40,722 bases of DNA. It comes from a virus. The stretch spans positions 1 through 40,722 of the IMG/VR virus record IMGVR_UViG_3300035179_000023. One strand, 5' to 3'. Below the pieces are notes generated by a model. That model worked only from the letters and a program-made list of their open reading frames with translations, had not been told where the DNA came from and made no database searches. The translations under genes were made by a program, and so were the position numbers. Below, piece by piece: positions 30,836 to 38,642 of this stretch (its first letter is position 1; each line of letters opens with the position of its first letter).

Positions 30836-31174
30836 ATGGGGCATTTTGTTACCGATGAGGTTGACCGCATCGATTTGGGGGAGGGCGACTGGGTTGATAT
30901 CAAACGCCAGATGAGTTACGGGGACGACCAAAAGCTCGTCGCCAGCTACATGAATGTGCAGGCACGAGTAAGAGCGGGTGAGCCGGATGTTGATATTAGT
31001 CTGGGAACCGGCAATATCACACTTCTGGCTCTCAACATCAAAGATTGGAATTTGAAGGACGAAAGCGGGCAACTTATGCCTATAGCTGAGACAACCATTC
31101 AGCGACTAAATAAATCCACAGCTACCAAGCTGGTTGAGGAAATTAACAGGCGGAATCCACCCCCAAAAGTTTAG
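30836..31174 (+). CDS. Tail assembly chaperone, short form (gpG-type), 112 aa
   Basis: ATG 30836 follows AAAGGAGG. The product starts MGHFVTDEVDRIDLGEGDWV and ends at TAG 31172-31174. Its position between tube and tape-measure genes, helical second half and a slippery heptamer just before the stop mark it as the 0-frame product of the tail chaperone pair. It helps load tube subunits around the tape measure and is not in the finished virion. Confidence 0.75.
   Translation: MGHFVTDEVDRIDLGEGDWVDIKRQMSYGDDQKLVASYMNVQARVRAGEPDVDISLGTGNITLLALNIKDWNLKDESGQLMPIAETTIQRLNKSTATKLVEEINRRNPPPKV
31162..31168 (+). other. Programmed -1 frameshift site C_CCA_AAA
   Basis: In the 0 frame the codons are CCC CCA AAA GTT TAG. 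The heptamer C-CCA-AAA fits X-XXY-YYZ, so both tRNAs can re-pair after a -1 slip (CCC, AAA). The -1 frame is open across the site and leads into the 31189 open frame. The site lies two codons before the 0-frame stop, as in many siphoviruses. Confidence 0.8.
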
Positions 31175-31377
31175 ACTTTGATGAGGAATTGTGGGCGGCG
31201 CTGGAGTCAGGACAGGGGCACTCACCACCCGCCTACATTGAATATAGGGTGATGAAGGAGATGGGATGGAGTTATGAGGAACTGATGGCATGCCCAAGAA
31301 CGGTTGTGGGCGATATTATTCGCTACATGAACACCGAGGGCAAGTTTGAACAGCGGAAGGCGAAGGATATAGAGTAA
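31168..31377 (+). CDS. Frameshift extension of the tail chaperone (gpGT-type)
   Basis: The -1 frame after the slippery site reads SLDFDEELWAALESGQG and continues to TAA 31375-31377. The full fusion would start at 30836 and be about 180 residues. The extension has no good ribosome site of its own; an in-frame TTG at 31189 is not convincing. The WSYEELMACP-type helical extension is like other gpT parts that bind the tape measure. The stop overlaps the tape-measure start (TAATG). Confidence 0.75.
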   Translation, partial: SLDFDEELWAALESGQGHSPPAYIEYRVMKEMGWSYEELMACPRTVVGDIIRYMNTEGKFEQRKAKDIE

Positions 31378-33044
31378 TGGCGGAAGCAGAAGTAAGCATT
31401 TTAATCCGAGCCAAGGACGAAGCCACAAAGACCTTGCAGGGCATACAAGGCAATATTGAGGGTATGTCCAAACAACTCAAGATAGCTGGTGCGGCTATGG
31501 TCGTCACGGGCGGCGCTATTGTTGCCGGGCTCACTATGGCTGCTAAAGCCGCCGCCGAGGAGGAAGCGGGCATTGCCAAATTATCAACGGCAATGGCGAA
31601 TGTTGGCATCAGTTACGAAACCAACAAGGCAAGCCTTGAGGCTTACATTGATGCCCAGATGCGGACAACCGCCTATGCCGATGATGAGCAACGAGCGGCG
31701 CTGGCGGCACTCATCCCGATGACGGGTGACCTTGCCAAGGCGCAGGAGTTATTATCTCTCAGCATGGATTTAGCCCGGTGGAAGGGGATGGGTTTGGTTA
31801 GCGCCTCTGAGATTGTGGGCAAGGTTAGCGCTGGCAATACTGGCATCTTGAGCCGATATGGTATTGTGGTCAAGGAGGGTGCTACGGCAACCGACGCACT
31901 AGCCCAAATGCAGAGTATGTGCGCTGGACAAGCGGAGACCTACGGCAAAACAACCTCTGGGCAACTAGACATACTCAAAAACAGCGTTGATGACGTCAAG
32001 GAATCCATTGGTGCAGTGCTTACTACTGCGCTATCCCCCCTGATGCAAAAGGTGACTGAGTTTATTCCCAAGATACAAGAGTGGATTGCACAGCACCCGA
32101 CACTGGTCAAGGCGCTTACGTTAGGCGCTCTTGCGTTGGGGTTGATTCTAATCCCTCTGGGCACCTTTCTAATAATGCTTCCTATGTTGGCAAGTGGCAT
32201 AGGTATGGTAACCACCGCAGCATCCCCATGGCTAATCATTATAATAGCGGTTATCGCAGGACTTGCAGCACTAGTCGCTATTGGTGTGCTTGTCTACAAG
32301 AACTGGGATAAGATATGCGAGTGGGCGGGCAAAGTGAGAGATTGGTTTGTCAAGTTGGGTGATACGATTATGGGTGGTCTTAAAAAGGCACTTGACTGGC
32401 TGAAAGATATGTTGGACAAACTTATTAGTCCATTTAAGACAGCTTGGGATTGGATCAATAAGCTAATTAAGGGCAGCGGTCTTGAAGATTTGACGAGAGC
32501 CTTTGATGCGGCGGCGTGGGGCGCAGAGGCTTTTGGCGGTGCTCTTGTTTCACAGGCACAGCAGGCAGATGTACTAGCCAAAAGCGTTGACGGGCTTACT
32601 GCGAGCACCAAGGACTACACCGCTGTCATGCAAGAGGAATATAAGATTGCGACACAATACCGAGGCTTATCCTACGAAGAACAACTAAAGAAGTATGAGG
32701 AGGAGGGCGGTTATGCACCTTGGGTGTCGGAAAAAGCTATTGCCGCCGACATTACCGCTGCGTACGCAAGTGTGGGTCGACAAGCTGCCAATCAAGCCAT
32801 CATTGCCGGAGCGGTAGCAACAGGCACTTGGGGAGCTGGAGCGGTGGCGGCGGCACAGAGCGTTTCATGGTATCAACGGGGCGGTGTTGTACCGAGGACG
32901 GGGTTGGCTATACTGCACGCCGGGGAGACGGTGTTGCCCGCCGATACCATGATAACTATACCAATCTACCTTGACGGTGACCTAATTGCCAAAAAGATGA
33001 TTAAACGAATAGGCAATAAATTGCAATTGCAGGGTGTGACGTAA
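31377..33044 (+). CDS. Tape measure protein, 555 aa
   Basis: ATG 31377 overlaps the chaperone stop. The protein has the tape-measure layout: an N-terminal coiled coil (ILIRAKDEATKTLQGIQGNIEGMSKQ), an Ala-rich helical body, strong hydrophobic segments at about 245-320 (LALGLILIPLGTFLIMLPML, WLIIIIAVIAGLAALVAIGV) and a glycine-containing C-terminus. By the usual length relation it predicts a short siphovirus tail of roughly 80 nm. The hydrophobic part may form a membrane channel at DNA injection. Confidence 0.85.
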   Translation: MAEAEVSILIRAKDEATKTLQGIQGNIEGMSKQLKIAGAAMVVTGGAIVAGLTMAAKAAAEEEAGIAKLSTAMANVGISYETNKASLEAYIDAQMRTTAYADDEQRAALAALIPMTGDLAKAQELLSLSMDLARWKGMGLVSASEIVGKVSAGNTGILSRYGIVVKEGATATDALAQMQSMCAGQAETYGKTTSGQLDILKNSVDDVKESIGAVLTTALSPLMQKVTEFIPKIQEWIAQHPTLVKALTLGALALGLILIPLGTFLIMLPMLASGIGMVTTAASPWLIIIIAVIAGLAALVAIGVLVYKNWDKICEWAGKVRDWFVKLGDTIMGGLKKALDWLKDMLDKLISPFKTAWDWINKLIKGSGLEDLTRAFDAAAWGAEAFGGALVSQAQQADVLAKSVDGLTASTKDYTAVMQEEYKIATQYRGLSYEEQLKKYEEEGGYAPWVSEKAIAADITAAYASVGRQAANQAIIAGAVATGTWGAGAVAAAQSVSWYQRGGVVPRTGLAILHAGETVLPADTMITIPIYLDGDLIAKKMIKRIGNKLQLQGVT

Positions 33045-33295
33045 TGATGGATGAAAATAGTATTGCTGATGTGGCAAAGATGTTCTACCAATGGCTTGAC
33101 GATAACGAAACCCTCATTAAGAGATTGTGGTCTCGTTATGGACAAGTTGTGGTGTCAATGTGTAACAATGCAGAAAACAAGCCAATGATTACCCGTAGTT
33201 TTGCCTCGTTTATGCTTGGCTATTGGAAGGGTCAGGAGACGGCAAAATTAGATGGGCTTATGGAAGATAATGCCTTACCGAAGCAGGGAGCATAA
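33044..33295 (+). CDS. Small hypothetical tail-module protein, 83 aa
   Basis: ATG 33044 overlaps the tape-measure stop (TAATG). The product begins MMDENSIADVAKMFYQWLDD and is fully helical with aromatic residues. No family recognised. Being between tape measure and hub, it may be a tail-tip or assembly component. Confidence 0.5.
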   Translation: MMDENSIADVAKMFYQWLDDNETLIKRLWSRYGQVVVSMCNNAENKPMITRSFASFMLGYWKGQETAKLDGLMEDNALPKQGA

Positions 33296-33298
33296 CCG

Positions 33299-34849
33299 AT
33301 GCAGGTTAAAATTAAGGTTGGCGGCATTGATATAAGCAGCAAGGTGAGAGAGGAATCGTTGAGCATTGAAAGCGTCATAACGTACGCCATAGACACCTGC
33401 GAGTTTGTGGTGGAGGGCGATGTGACTATTGCCGATAAAGCCGAGATAATCATTTCAAACCTAGCCGAGACGGTGCGCTATTTTGCAGGCTATATGGCTC
33501 AGGTGGCAAGGGCAAGGGAGGGCATCACAAAGGTATTTGTCTGCCAAGCGCAGGACTACACAGTATTGCTTGACACAGTGTTGGTTAACAAAATCTACGA
33601 CAACAAAACAGATAAGGAAATTATCATAGACCTCTTTACTACATACCTGCCTGAGATTGATACCGCCACTTATGTTGACACCGGGCTGACGAATGTTCAT
33701 GTTGTTTACAACCGCATACCGTTGAGGCAGGCGGTGGAGCAATTGGCGGGGAACTCAGCCTATGATTGGTACGTAGATTATAATAAGAAGCTCCACTATT
33801 TCGCTCCCGAAGCCAATGCAGCGCCTTTTGAATTGTCCGATGCGCCGAATATGTCAACATCCTACCCTTACAGCGAGTTCAATTACACAAGGGATGCCAC
33901 CAAAATTATCAATTCAGTAATCGTTGAGGGTGGGACTTACTTGTCTGAAGATAGTAGTTTTGAGCTTGAGGGCAACGCCCAGACCAAGGAACTACTCATG
34001 CCGTACAAGATGCACAAGCCGACAACCGCCACCAAACTGCAGGTTTACAAAAACACTGGCACAGATGCATCGCCAATATGGACAGAACAGACGGTCGGCA
34101 CGGACTACCTTGATACCATGCCTGCCTATGATTGCTTGCACAACTATCAGGAGAAGCTGGTCAAGTTTTACGTTGCACCCCCTCTCTTGAAACGGGCGGT
34201 CAAAGTAACGGGAAGGTATGATGTTCCCCTGCTCTGCCGGGTTAAATCGCAAGCCTCCTATAATGCCTATGGAAGATGGCAGGAGGGCAAGGTTGTCAAT
34301 CGGAACATTGATAATTTGGATTGGGCGAAGTTGGTGGGCAAGGGCGTTTTGGTTGAGCATGCCTTCATGAAGGAACGGGGCAGCCTTGTGTGCGAGCAGG
34401 ATGGCTTGCTATCGGGACAACGGGTCAAGATTGATAATGCCCTGCGTGGCATCAGCAATTATTACCTGATACGCCAAGTGACAACCCGAATACTGGGCGG
34501 TCAATACTGCCGATATGAGGTGGAGTTCGGCGAGTGGAACCCCGACCTTGTTGATTTACTGCTACGAATAAAATGGCAGATGGCGGAGTATAAGAGGCGT
34601 GAGGAGGAGGTGACGGCTGAGACCGTAATATTGATTGAGGTGTTGGAGCAATCAGAAGCATTGGACTTGACTGAAGCAACACAGTTCGCCTCCGATGCGC
34701 CACCTGTTTACAAGATGGTGGGTCATACTGGCATAGCACACGAGCTGCTGACGCTTGCCGAGAGTCAGCCTGCACCGGTAAGCCACACCAAGAATAACTA
34801 CCTTTGGGATGCCGCCGATGCCAAATGGGATTTTGCAACATGGGGGTGA
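33299..34849 (+). CDS. Tail hub/baseplate-like protein, 516 aa
   Basis: ATG 33299 starts 3 bases after the previous stop. The N-terminal part (VKIKVGGIDISSKVREESLSIES, then YAIDTCEFVVEGDV and IISNLAETVRYFAGYM) matches the beta-barrel pattern of phage tail hub proteins (gp27/gpD-like). Next is a stretch with NRIPLRQAVEQLAGNSAYDWYVDYN, a repeated hub feature. The C-terminal part carries an ADAKWDFATW end similar to exposed fibre attachment segments. It probably forms the tail tip to which fibres bind. Confidence 0.72.
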   Translation: MQVKIKVGGIDISSKVREESLSIESVITYAIDTCEFVVEGDVTIADKAEIIISNLAETVRYFAGYMAQVARAREGITKVFVCQAQDYTVLLDTVLVNKIYDNKTDKEIIIDLFTTYLPEIDTATYVDTGLTNVHVVYNRIPLRQAVEQLAGNSAYDWYVDYNKKLHYFAPEANAAPFELSDAPNMSTSYPYSEFNYTRDATKIINSVIVEGGTYLSEDSSFELEGNAQTKELLMPYKMHKPTTATKLQVYKNTGTDASPIWTEQTVGTDYLDTMPAYDCLHNYQEKLVKFYVAPPLLKRAVKVTGRYDVPLLCRVKSQASYNAYGRWQEGKVVNRNIDNLDWAKLVGKGVLVEHAFMKERGSLVCEQDGLLSGQRVKIDNALRGISNYYLIRQVTTRILGGQYCRYEVEFGEWNPDLVDLLLRIKWQMAEYKRREEEVTAETVILIEVLEQSEALDLTEATQFASDAPPVYKMVGHTGIAHELLTLAESQPAPVSHTKNNYLWDAADAKWDFATWG

Positions 34850-34850
34850 T

Positions 34851-35336
34851 ATGATGAATTTGTTTAAGAGACACGAAGCACTAAAAATTAAGGCAAAATG
34901 CCGACTTACGATAACCGACCCAAAGACGGGCAAGGTCGTCAAGGTCATTGAGCGTAAGAATATCATCGTCAACAATGGTAGATACTTGATTGGCGATTAT
35001 CTCATTGACTTGAGCACCGTCTACGACGTCGGCATAACCTATATGGAGATAGGCACGGGCACGACGACGCCAACTATCACCGATGTAGCGCTCACAACCT
35101 ACGCCGCCAGAAAAGCGGTAACGAGCCGAACACGAGCACTCAAAGATGTTACCATATCAACCTTCTGGGCGGCGGCGCAATGCGCATATAACATCAAGGA
35201 AGCGGGGGAGTGGGGCAACGCCAACGCAGCCGCAGGTCAGGCAACCGGGCAGTTGTTTAGCCACTGGCTTATCAGCTTTGACAACTCGGCAGGCAATTAC
35301 GACCTGACCTTTGATTACATACTGACGATAGGGTGA
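34851..35336 (+). CDS. Tail fibre-type protein, 161 aa
   Basis: I choose ATG 34851 (MMNLFKRHEA) with GGGGGTGAT upstream; a longer open frame from 34809 overlaps the hub gene. The sequence has the pattern MEIGTGTTTPTITDVALTTY, then REAGEWGN-like EAGEWGNANA and LFSHWLISFDNS, typical of small phage tail proteins with a jelly-roll-like fold. A similar pattern occurs in the 20079 product. Confidence 0.6.
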   Translation: MMNLFKRHEALKIKAKCRLTITDPKTGKVVKVIERKNIIVNNGRYLIGDYLIDLSTVYDVGITYMEIGTGTTTPTITDVALTTYAARKAVTSRTRALKDVTISTFWAAAQCAYNIKEAGEWGNANAAAGQATGQLFSHWLISFDNSAGNYDLTFDYILTIG

Positions 35337-35345
35337 GGTGATACG

Positions 35346-35846
35346 ATGCCAATAGCAACAGGGCAACAGATATTAGCTGCCGATGTAAACGTCGAGTTTG
35401 CGAAAATAAAAAGAATTCGCAAGACTGCCGACGAGGTAGTCAATAACTCCAGCGTCTTACAGAATGATGACGAACTGCTACTGGCTATGGGAGCTAATGA
35501 GGTATGGGAATTTTCCGCCTTAATTTATTGCGATATTCGGGCTAATTCTGATTTCAAACATACTTTCACTGTGCCAACTGGAGCTACAGGCAAATGGTTT
35601 AATTATAAAATAGTCGTAGATACGGCTGGAACTACTAATAATCCTATAACTGCAACAGCATTTGGAACTGCAGTTAGTATTATAACGGGTAGCGATAAGC
35701 TAGGTAGTTTTCATCAAATCTGGGGTCTAGTAATAAATGGAGTTAACGCTGGAAATCTTCAATATCAATGGGCACAGAATACAGCTTATGCTGAGAATAC
35801 CAAAGTGCTGACTAATGCTTGTCTTATAGCTCATCAGCTAGCCTAA
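35346..35846 (+). CDS. Receptor-binding/tail fibre-like protein, 166 aa
   Basis: ATG 35346 follows GAGGTGAT. The segment RKTADEVVNNSSVLQNDDELLLAMG is typical of a widespread phage fibre-tip domain. The beta-rich remainder (WEFSALIYCDIRANSDFKHTF) fits a trimer-forming head. The bases are clearly more AT-rich and the codons differ from the neighbouring tail genes, suggesting recent replacement of a host-specificity module. Confidence 0.55.
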   Translation: MPIATGQQILAADVNVEFAKIKRIRKTADEVVNNSSVLQNDDELLLAMGANEVWEFSALIYCDIRANSDFKHTFTVPTGATGKWFNYKIVVDTAGTTNNPITATAFGTAVSIITGSDKLGSFHQIWGLVINGVNAGNLQYQWAQNTAYAENTKVLTNACLIAHQLA

Positions 35847-35862
35847 AAAGGAGAAAGATAAT

Positions 35863-36135
35863 ATGCCAGAGGTAAAACAGGGATACGCAGGACTAGAAGC
35901 TAGAACTGAGGTCATAAAATACTGGGAAGCTCTAGGTTATAGGATGCTCCACGACAACTTTGATGACCTAAAGTGGAAACACGGTGACCCCATAGTAGGT
36001 ACGATGACCTTTACCGATGAACCTGAGCCTATTGTTCCAATACCCGAACCATCTAGAGACCTTGCAGCCGAGATAGACATGCTCAAGGCTGATATTGACG
36101 CTATTAAGGCACAGTTGACCATCGAGGGGGCATAA
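35863..36135 (+). CDS. Hypothetical protein with C-terminal coiled coil, 90 aa
   Basis: ATG 35863 follows AAAGGAG. It begins MPEVKQGYAGLEARTEVIKY, contains WEALGYRML, has a Pro-rich linker (EPEPIVPIPEPS) and a C-terminal coiled coil (AAEIDMLKADIDAIKAQL). The coiled coil suggests oligomerisation, perhaps a fibre-attached or assembly protein. A WEALGY motif also occurs in the 36485 product. Confidence 0.5.
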   Translation: MPEVKQGYAGLEARTEVIKYWEALGYRMLHDNFDDLKWKHGDPIVGTMTFTDEPEPIVPIPEPSRDLAAEIDMLKADIDAIKAQLTIEGA

Positions 36136-36485
36136 TGGCTGACGACATTGGGGCAAAGCTGGAGGAGATTAAGCTGGTATTGGAGCGGAGTGAGTTGAGG
36201 CTTGACAACCTTGAAGGCACGTTGGGCGACTTCCACGGTATCATCCACGACTTCGAGACCTTGCTCGGCAATCATATGGCAGACTACAGTACCAAGTTTG
36301 GGCGGTTACGGGCTACTGTTGAGAACCAAGAAAAGATAAACACAGAGCGTGATAAAGTCCTCCACACAAAGATTGACGTTTATAAATGGGGTCTCCTTCT
36401 GGTCGCCTCGTTTACCGCCCTTTGTTTGGCGGGCTTTATCACACTGTGTATACGGCTAATAGGTATGCTAATAGGAGGGGGATAA
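36135..36485 (+). CDS. XhlA-like coiled-coil membrane protein, 116 aa
   Basis: ATG 36135 overlaps the previous stop (TAATG). Residues 1-80 are a coiled coil; residues about 84-113 form one C-terminal transmembrane helix (WGLLLVASFTALCLAGFITL). This is the layout of hemolysin/XhlA-type lysis-associated proteins. It is the first of four small membrane-type genes, probably the lysis cassette. Confidence 0.65.
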   Translation: MADDIGAKLEEIKLVLERSELRLDNLEGTLGDFHGIIHDFETLLGNHMADYSTKFGRLRATVENQEKINTERDKVLHTKIDVYKWGLLLVASFTALCLAGFITLCIRLIGMLIGGG

Positions 36486-37294
36486 TGAGCAATCTGATTT
36501 ACATTGCCTTTGCCGCCCTCGCAGGTGGCATAGCAGTTGCCCTGTTGGGGTGGCTTGATAGCCACGAGCCCTTCAACCCTCGCAAGTTTGGGGGCTCAGC
36601 GGTACGTGCTTTTGTGGCTGGGATTGTTTTTGCTACGAGTTATCATGCAGTACCAATAATAAACACGCTTGATATTTTCTTTGCTTTTTTGGGCGGCGCC
36701 GGCATTGATGTGCTGGGCAACCGCATTGCAGGCAGCCTCGGCAACGGCAGTTTCCCGGTTCCTCAAAACAACATACCCAAACAAAAGGTAATCAAGATGC
36801 CTGAGCAAAAGATAGTCATAGCTCGCCCGCCCGTAATAGCCGTCGGTGAGACGATAGCAACCCTCGCAACGCCACCTCCAGTATTCGGAAGTTTTGAGTT
36901 TTGGGAGGCGCTTGGCTATGGCGATGAAAGGGCAATGTTATTTGAGCGGCAATACAAGGAAAAGGCGCAACTTGAGGTTAGCGTAAAGGGGCTGTTAAAA
37001 ATGGAAGCCGATAAGGTTATAAGACTTTATAATGCCCAGAAGTTTGTGGATTCTCTGGGTGGGGCTACTACACTCGGCTCCAGCTACCCGTATATCTTAT
37101 CCTATGAGGAATACATCGCAAGGTATCCCAAATATAAAAAATCCAAGGTGGAATACTATGCTGAAAGGTTGCCAAACGAGCCACCTGTCAACACTGAGCT
37201 GGCGCCCACTTTTGAGCTGAGGGAGTGGCAAGGCGAGACGTGGGCGATAGCGGGCTGGCAAGCCATAAAAGTCAGATTGCCGACAGAGGACTAA
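36485..37294 (+). CDS. Membrane protein with N-terminal holin-like segments, 269 aa
   Basis: ATG 36485 overlaps the previous stop; an upstream in-frame start at 36386 lies inside the previous gene. Two to three hydrophobic helices fill residues 1-75 (LIYIAFAALAGGIAVALLGW, AFVAGIVFATSYHAV, FFAFLGGAGIDVLG). A Pro/Lys linker and a soluble C-terminal domain follow (FEFWEALGYGDERAML and on), with no catalytic motif I recognise. It might be a holin fused to a cytoplasmic or surface domain. Confidence 0.5.
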   Translation: MSNLIYIAFAALAGGIAVALLGWLDSHEPFNPRKFGGSAVRAFVAGIVFATSYHAVPIINTLDIFFAFLGGAGIDVLGNRIAGSLGNGSFPVPQNNIPKQKVIKMPEQKIVIARPPVIAVGETIATLATPPPVFGSFEFWEALGYGDERAMLFERQYKEKAQLEVSVKGLLKMEADKVIRLYNAQKFVDSLGGATTLGSSYPYILSYEEYIARYPKYKKSKVEYYAERLPNEPPVNTELAPTFELREWQGETWAIAGWQAIKVRLPTED

Positions 37295-37295
37295 A

Positions 37296-37499
37296 ATGAT
37301 AGGCAAAGTTTGCCATGCAATACTTTGGTTTCTGGGCTTCCCCGCTGGCGAGCATATAAGCGATATGCTTGCCCGACAAAAACTCAGGCTAGGCAAGGGA
37401 TGGTGGGCATTCCCCATACTGACCATAGCGGGTTTTCTAACCGTAGCAGTGTGGCTAACAATACACATAGCAACCTTCAAACTGAGGAGGAAAGAATAA
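37296..37499 (+). CDS. Small membrane protein, 67 aa
   Basis: ATG 37296 is 1 base after the previous stop. The product has a short hydrophobic start (VCHAILWFLGF), a charged middle and a clear transmembrane helix (about 39-60, WWAFPILTIAGFLTVAVWLT), ending in Arg/Lys. This could be a holin or pinholin-type protein. Confidence 0.5.
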   Translation: MIGKVCHAILWFLGFPAGEHISDMLARQKLRLGKGWWAFPILTIAGFLTVAVWLTIHIATFKLRRKE

Positions 37500-37765
37500 T
37501 GCCATATCCACCACAAGAGATACGGGATAAACTTAATCCCAGCCTAGAAACACTAATCTCGGCGCTACACAGTCTAACTGATGACCAATTAGACGGCGGG
37601 GTGGAATATGTGCTTGTGTGCCTGATGGTTGCACTATGGATACCCCGCTACCGCAACTTTGTGCGTGTGGTGGGCAACCTAGTACTGGCAGTGCTAGAAT
37701 ACTACCGCAGGGTCGGGGTGCCGTACGAGGATAGCAAAATAGCGGAGCACGGAGATATATTTTGA
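37499..37765 (+). CDS. Hypothetical small protein with hydrophobic segments, 88 aa
   Basis: ATG 37499 overlaps the previous stop, with GAGGAGGAAAG upstream. The sequence begins MPYPPQEIRDKLNPSLETLI and has two moderately hydrophobic helices (YVLVCLMVALWIP, FVRVVGNLVLAVLEYY). No known lysin motif. The arrangement with the preceding genes suggests a membrane or lysis role. Confidence 0.5.
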   Translation: MPYPPQEIRDKLNPSLETLISALHSLTDDQLDGGVEYVLVCLMVALWIPRYRNFVRVVGNLVLAVLEYYRRVGVPYEDSKIAEHGDIF

Positions 37766-38175
37766 TGGCAATGCGTATTTATTTAGCCGGCAGCATAACT
37801 GATGTGCCCTTGAAGCAAGCCATAGAATGGCGTAGGCGTGCCGCCCAGCAATTGCAGGACGCAGGCTTTGTTGTCATCTCTCCATTGCGCACAGGCGTGG
37901 CTGACCTAGTGGATGAGCGGGCGGTGTTTATGCGAGACAAAATTGACTGCACACGGTCTGATATAATGCTGCTTAATCTAATCGGTGCAGACCATATAAC
38001 CATCGGTTCGGTGTGCGAGTTGTCGTGGGCATATCTAACCGGGCTTTTCTGTGTGGTGGTTATGGGGCAGGGCAACCCGCACCGCCATGCGTTTATTGAG
38101 CAGCAAGCCTCCATCATTCTTGAGGATATTGATGAGGCTGTTGACTACATAATTGCCACGTTTGGAGGGCTGTAA
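37765..38175 (+). CDS. Nucleoside 2-deoxyribosyltransferase-like protein, 136 aa
   Basis: I start at ATG 37765, overlapping the previous stop (TGATG); ATG 37771 is an alternative. The family pattern is clear: MRIYLAGSITD at the start (substrate loop), WRRRAAQQLQDAGFVVISPLR, then MRDKIDCTRSDIMLLNLIG (the conserved D-x3-SD element), then IGSVCELSWAYLTG with the catalytic-type Glu, and NPHRHAFIEQQ. These enzymes exchange or hydrolyse nucleobases from deoxynucleosides. In a phage it could remodel nucleotide pools or modified bases. Its place after the lysis genes is unusual. Confidence 0.72.
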   Translation: MAMRIYLAGSITDVPLKQAIEWRRRAAQQLQDAGFVVISPLRTGVADLVDERAVFMRDKIDCTRSDIMLLNLIGADHITIGSVCELSWAYLTGLFCVVVMGQGNPHRHAFIEQQASIILEDIDEAVDYIIATFGGL

Positions 38176-38351
38176 TGGGTATGCCCTCGCTTTTCAATTT
38201 TATCTTCCTCAGTCGTCGACAGGCGATAAATTGGTGCAAGCGCCACAATTGCAAGGTAGTCAAAGAGGAGTCTGGTCGCTTTACCGTGCAGGATTGCACC
38301 GGGCGCCTGCTGCGGGTTAGGTTTGCTAGTAAGTATGATAAAGCGGCATAG
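38175..38351 (+). CDS. Small hypothetical protein, 58 aa
   Basis: ATG 38175 overlaps the previous stop (TAATG). The product is very basic (MGMPSLFNFIFLSRRQAINW and on) with CKRHNC and a later Cys, possibly metal-binding. Its last codons form the first copy of a 22-bp tandem repeat. No family recognised. Confidence 0.5.
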   Translation: MGMPSLFNFIFLSRRQAINWCKRHNCKVVKEESGRFTVQDCTGRLLRVRFASKYDKAA

Positions 38352-38412
38352 CGGTTTTCTAACACCGGCATAGCGGTTTTCTAACACCGGCATAGCGGTT
38401 TTGCAGTGGACA
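38347..38412 (+). repeat. 22-bp tandem direct repeats (three copies)
   Basis: CATAGCGGTTTTCTAACACC plus GG starts at 38347 and 38369, with a third copy at 38391 that diverges after CATAGCGGTTTT. The exact 22-bp period (two helical turns) suggests protein-binding iterons. The first copy overlaps the stop codon of the preceding gene. The rest of 38413-38539 shows no gene. Confidence 0.8.
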
Positions 38413-38539
38413 ACCTTTCTCACAGGCACAAAAGATATGATGGTCGGGCAAACAACCCAAAGGTTGTTAGCCCATAAAATGCAAGCTACACATAGATAAC
38501 AGGCGTAAACATACGAGCGGGGAAGGCAATGCAAGTTAC

Positions 38540-38575
38540 GGGCACTTTTTAGGTTGCTAAAGTGCCCTGTTTTAT
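38540..38575 (+). terminator. Intrinsic terminator at the end of the late operon
   Basis: GGGCACTTT (38540-38548) and AAAGTGCCC (38559-38567) form a perfect 9-bp stem with a 10-nt loop, followed by TGTTTTATT. It separates the late operon from the lipoprotein gene. Confidence 0.85.
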
Positions 38576-38586
38576 TGCTGGCTGAG

Positions 38587-38616
38587 TTGCATCCTGAAAA
38601 TGGTTGATGGTAGAAT
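38587..38616 (+). promoter_or_regulatory. Promoter of the lipoprotein moron, TTGCAT-N18-TAGAAT
   Basis: TTGCAT (38587-38592) and TAGAAT (38611-38616) are 18 bp apart, directly between a terminator and the lipoprotein gene. The predicted start near 38623 leaves the GAGGAGG ribosome site in the transcript. This arrangement indicates independent, probably lysogenic, expression. Confidence 0.65.
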
Positions 38617-38642
38617 TCGGGCATAGATGAGGAGGCAGATAA

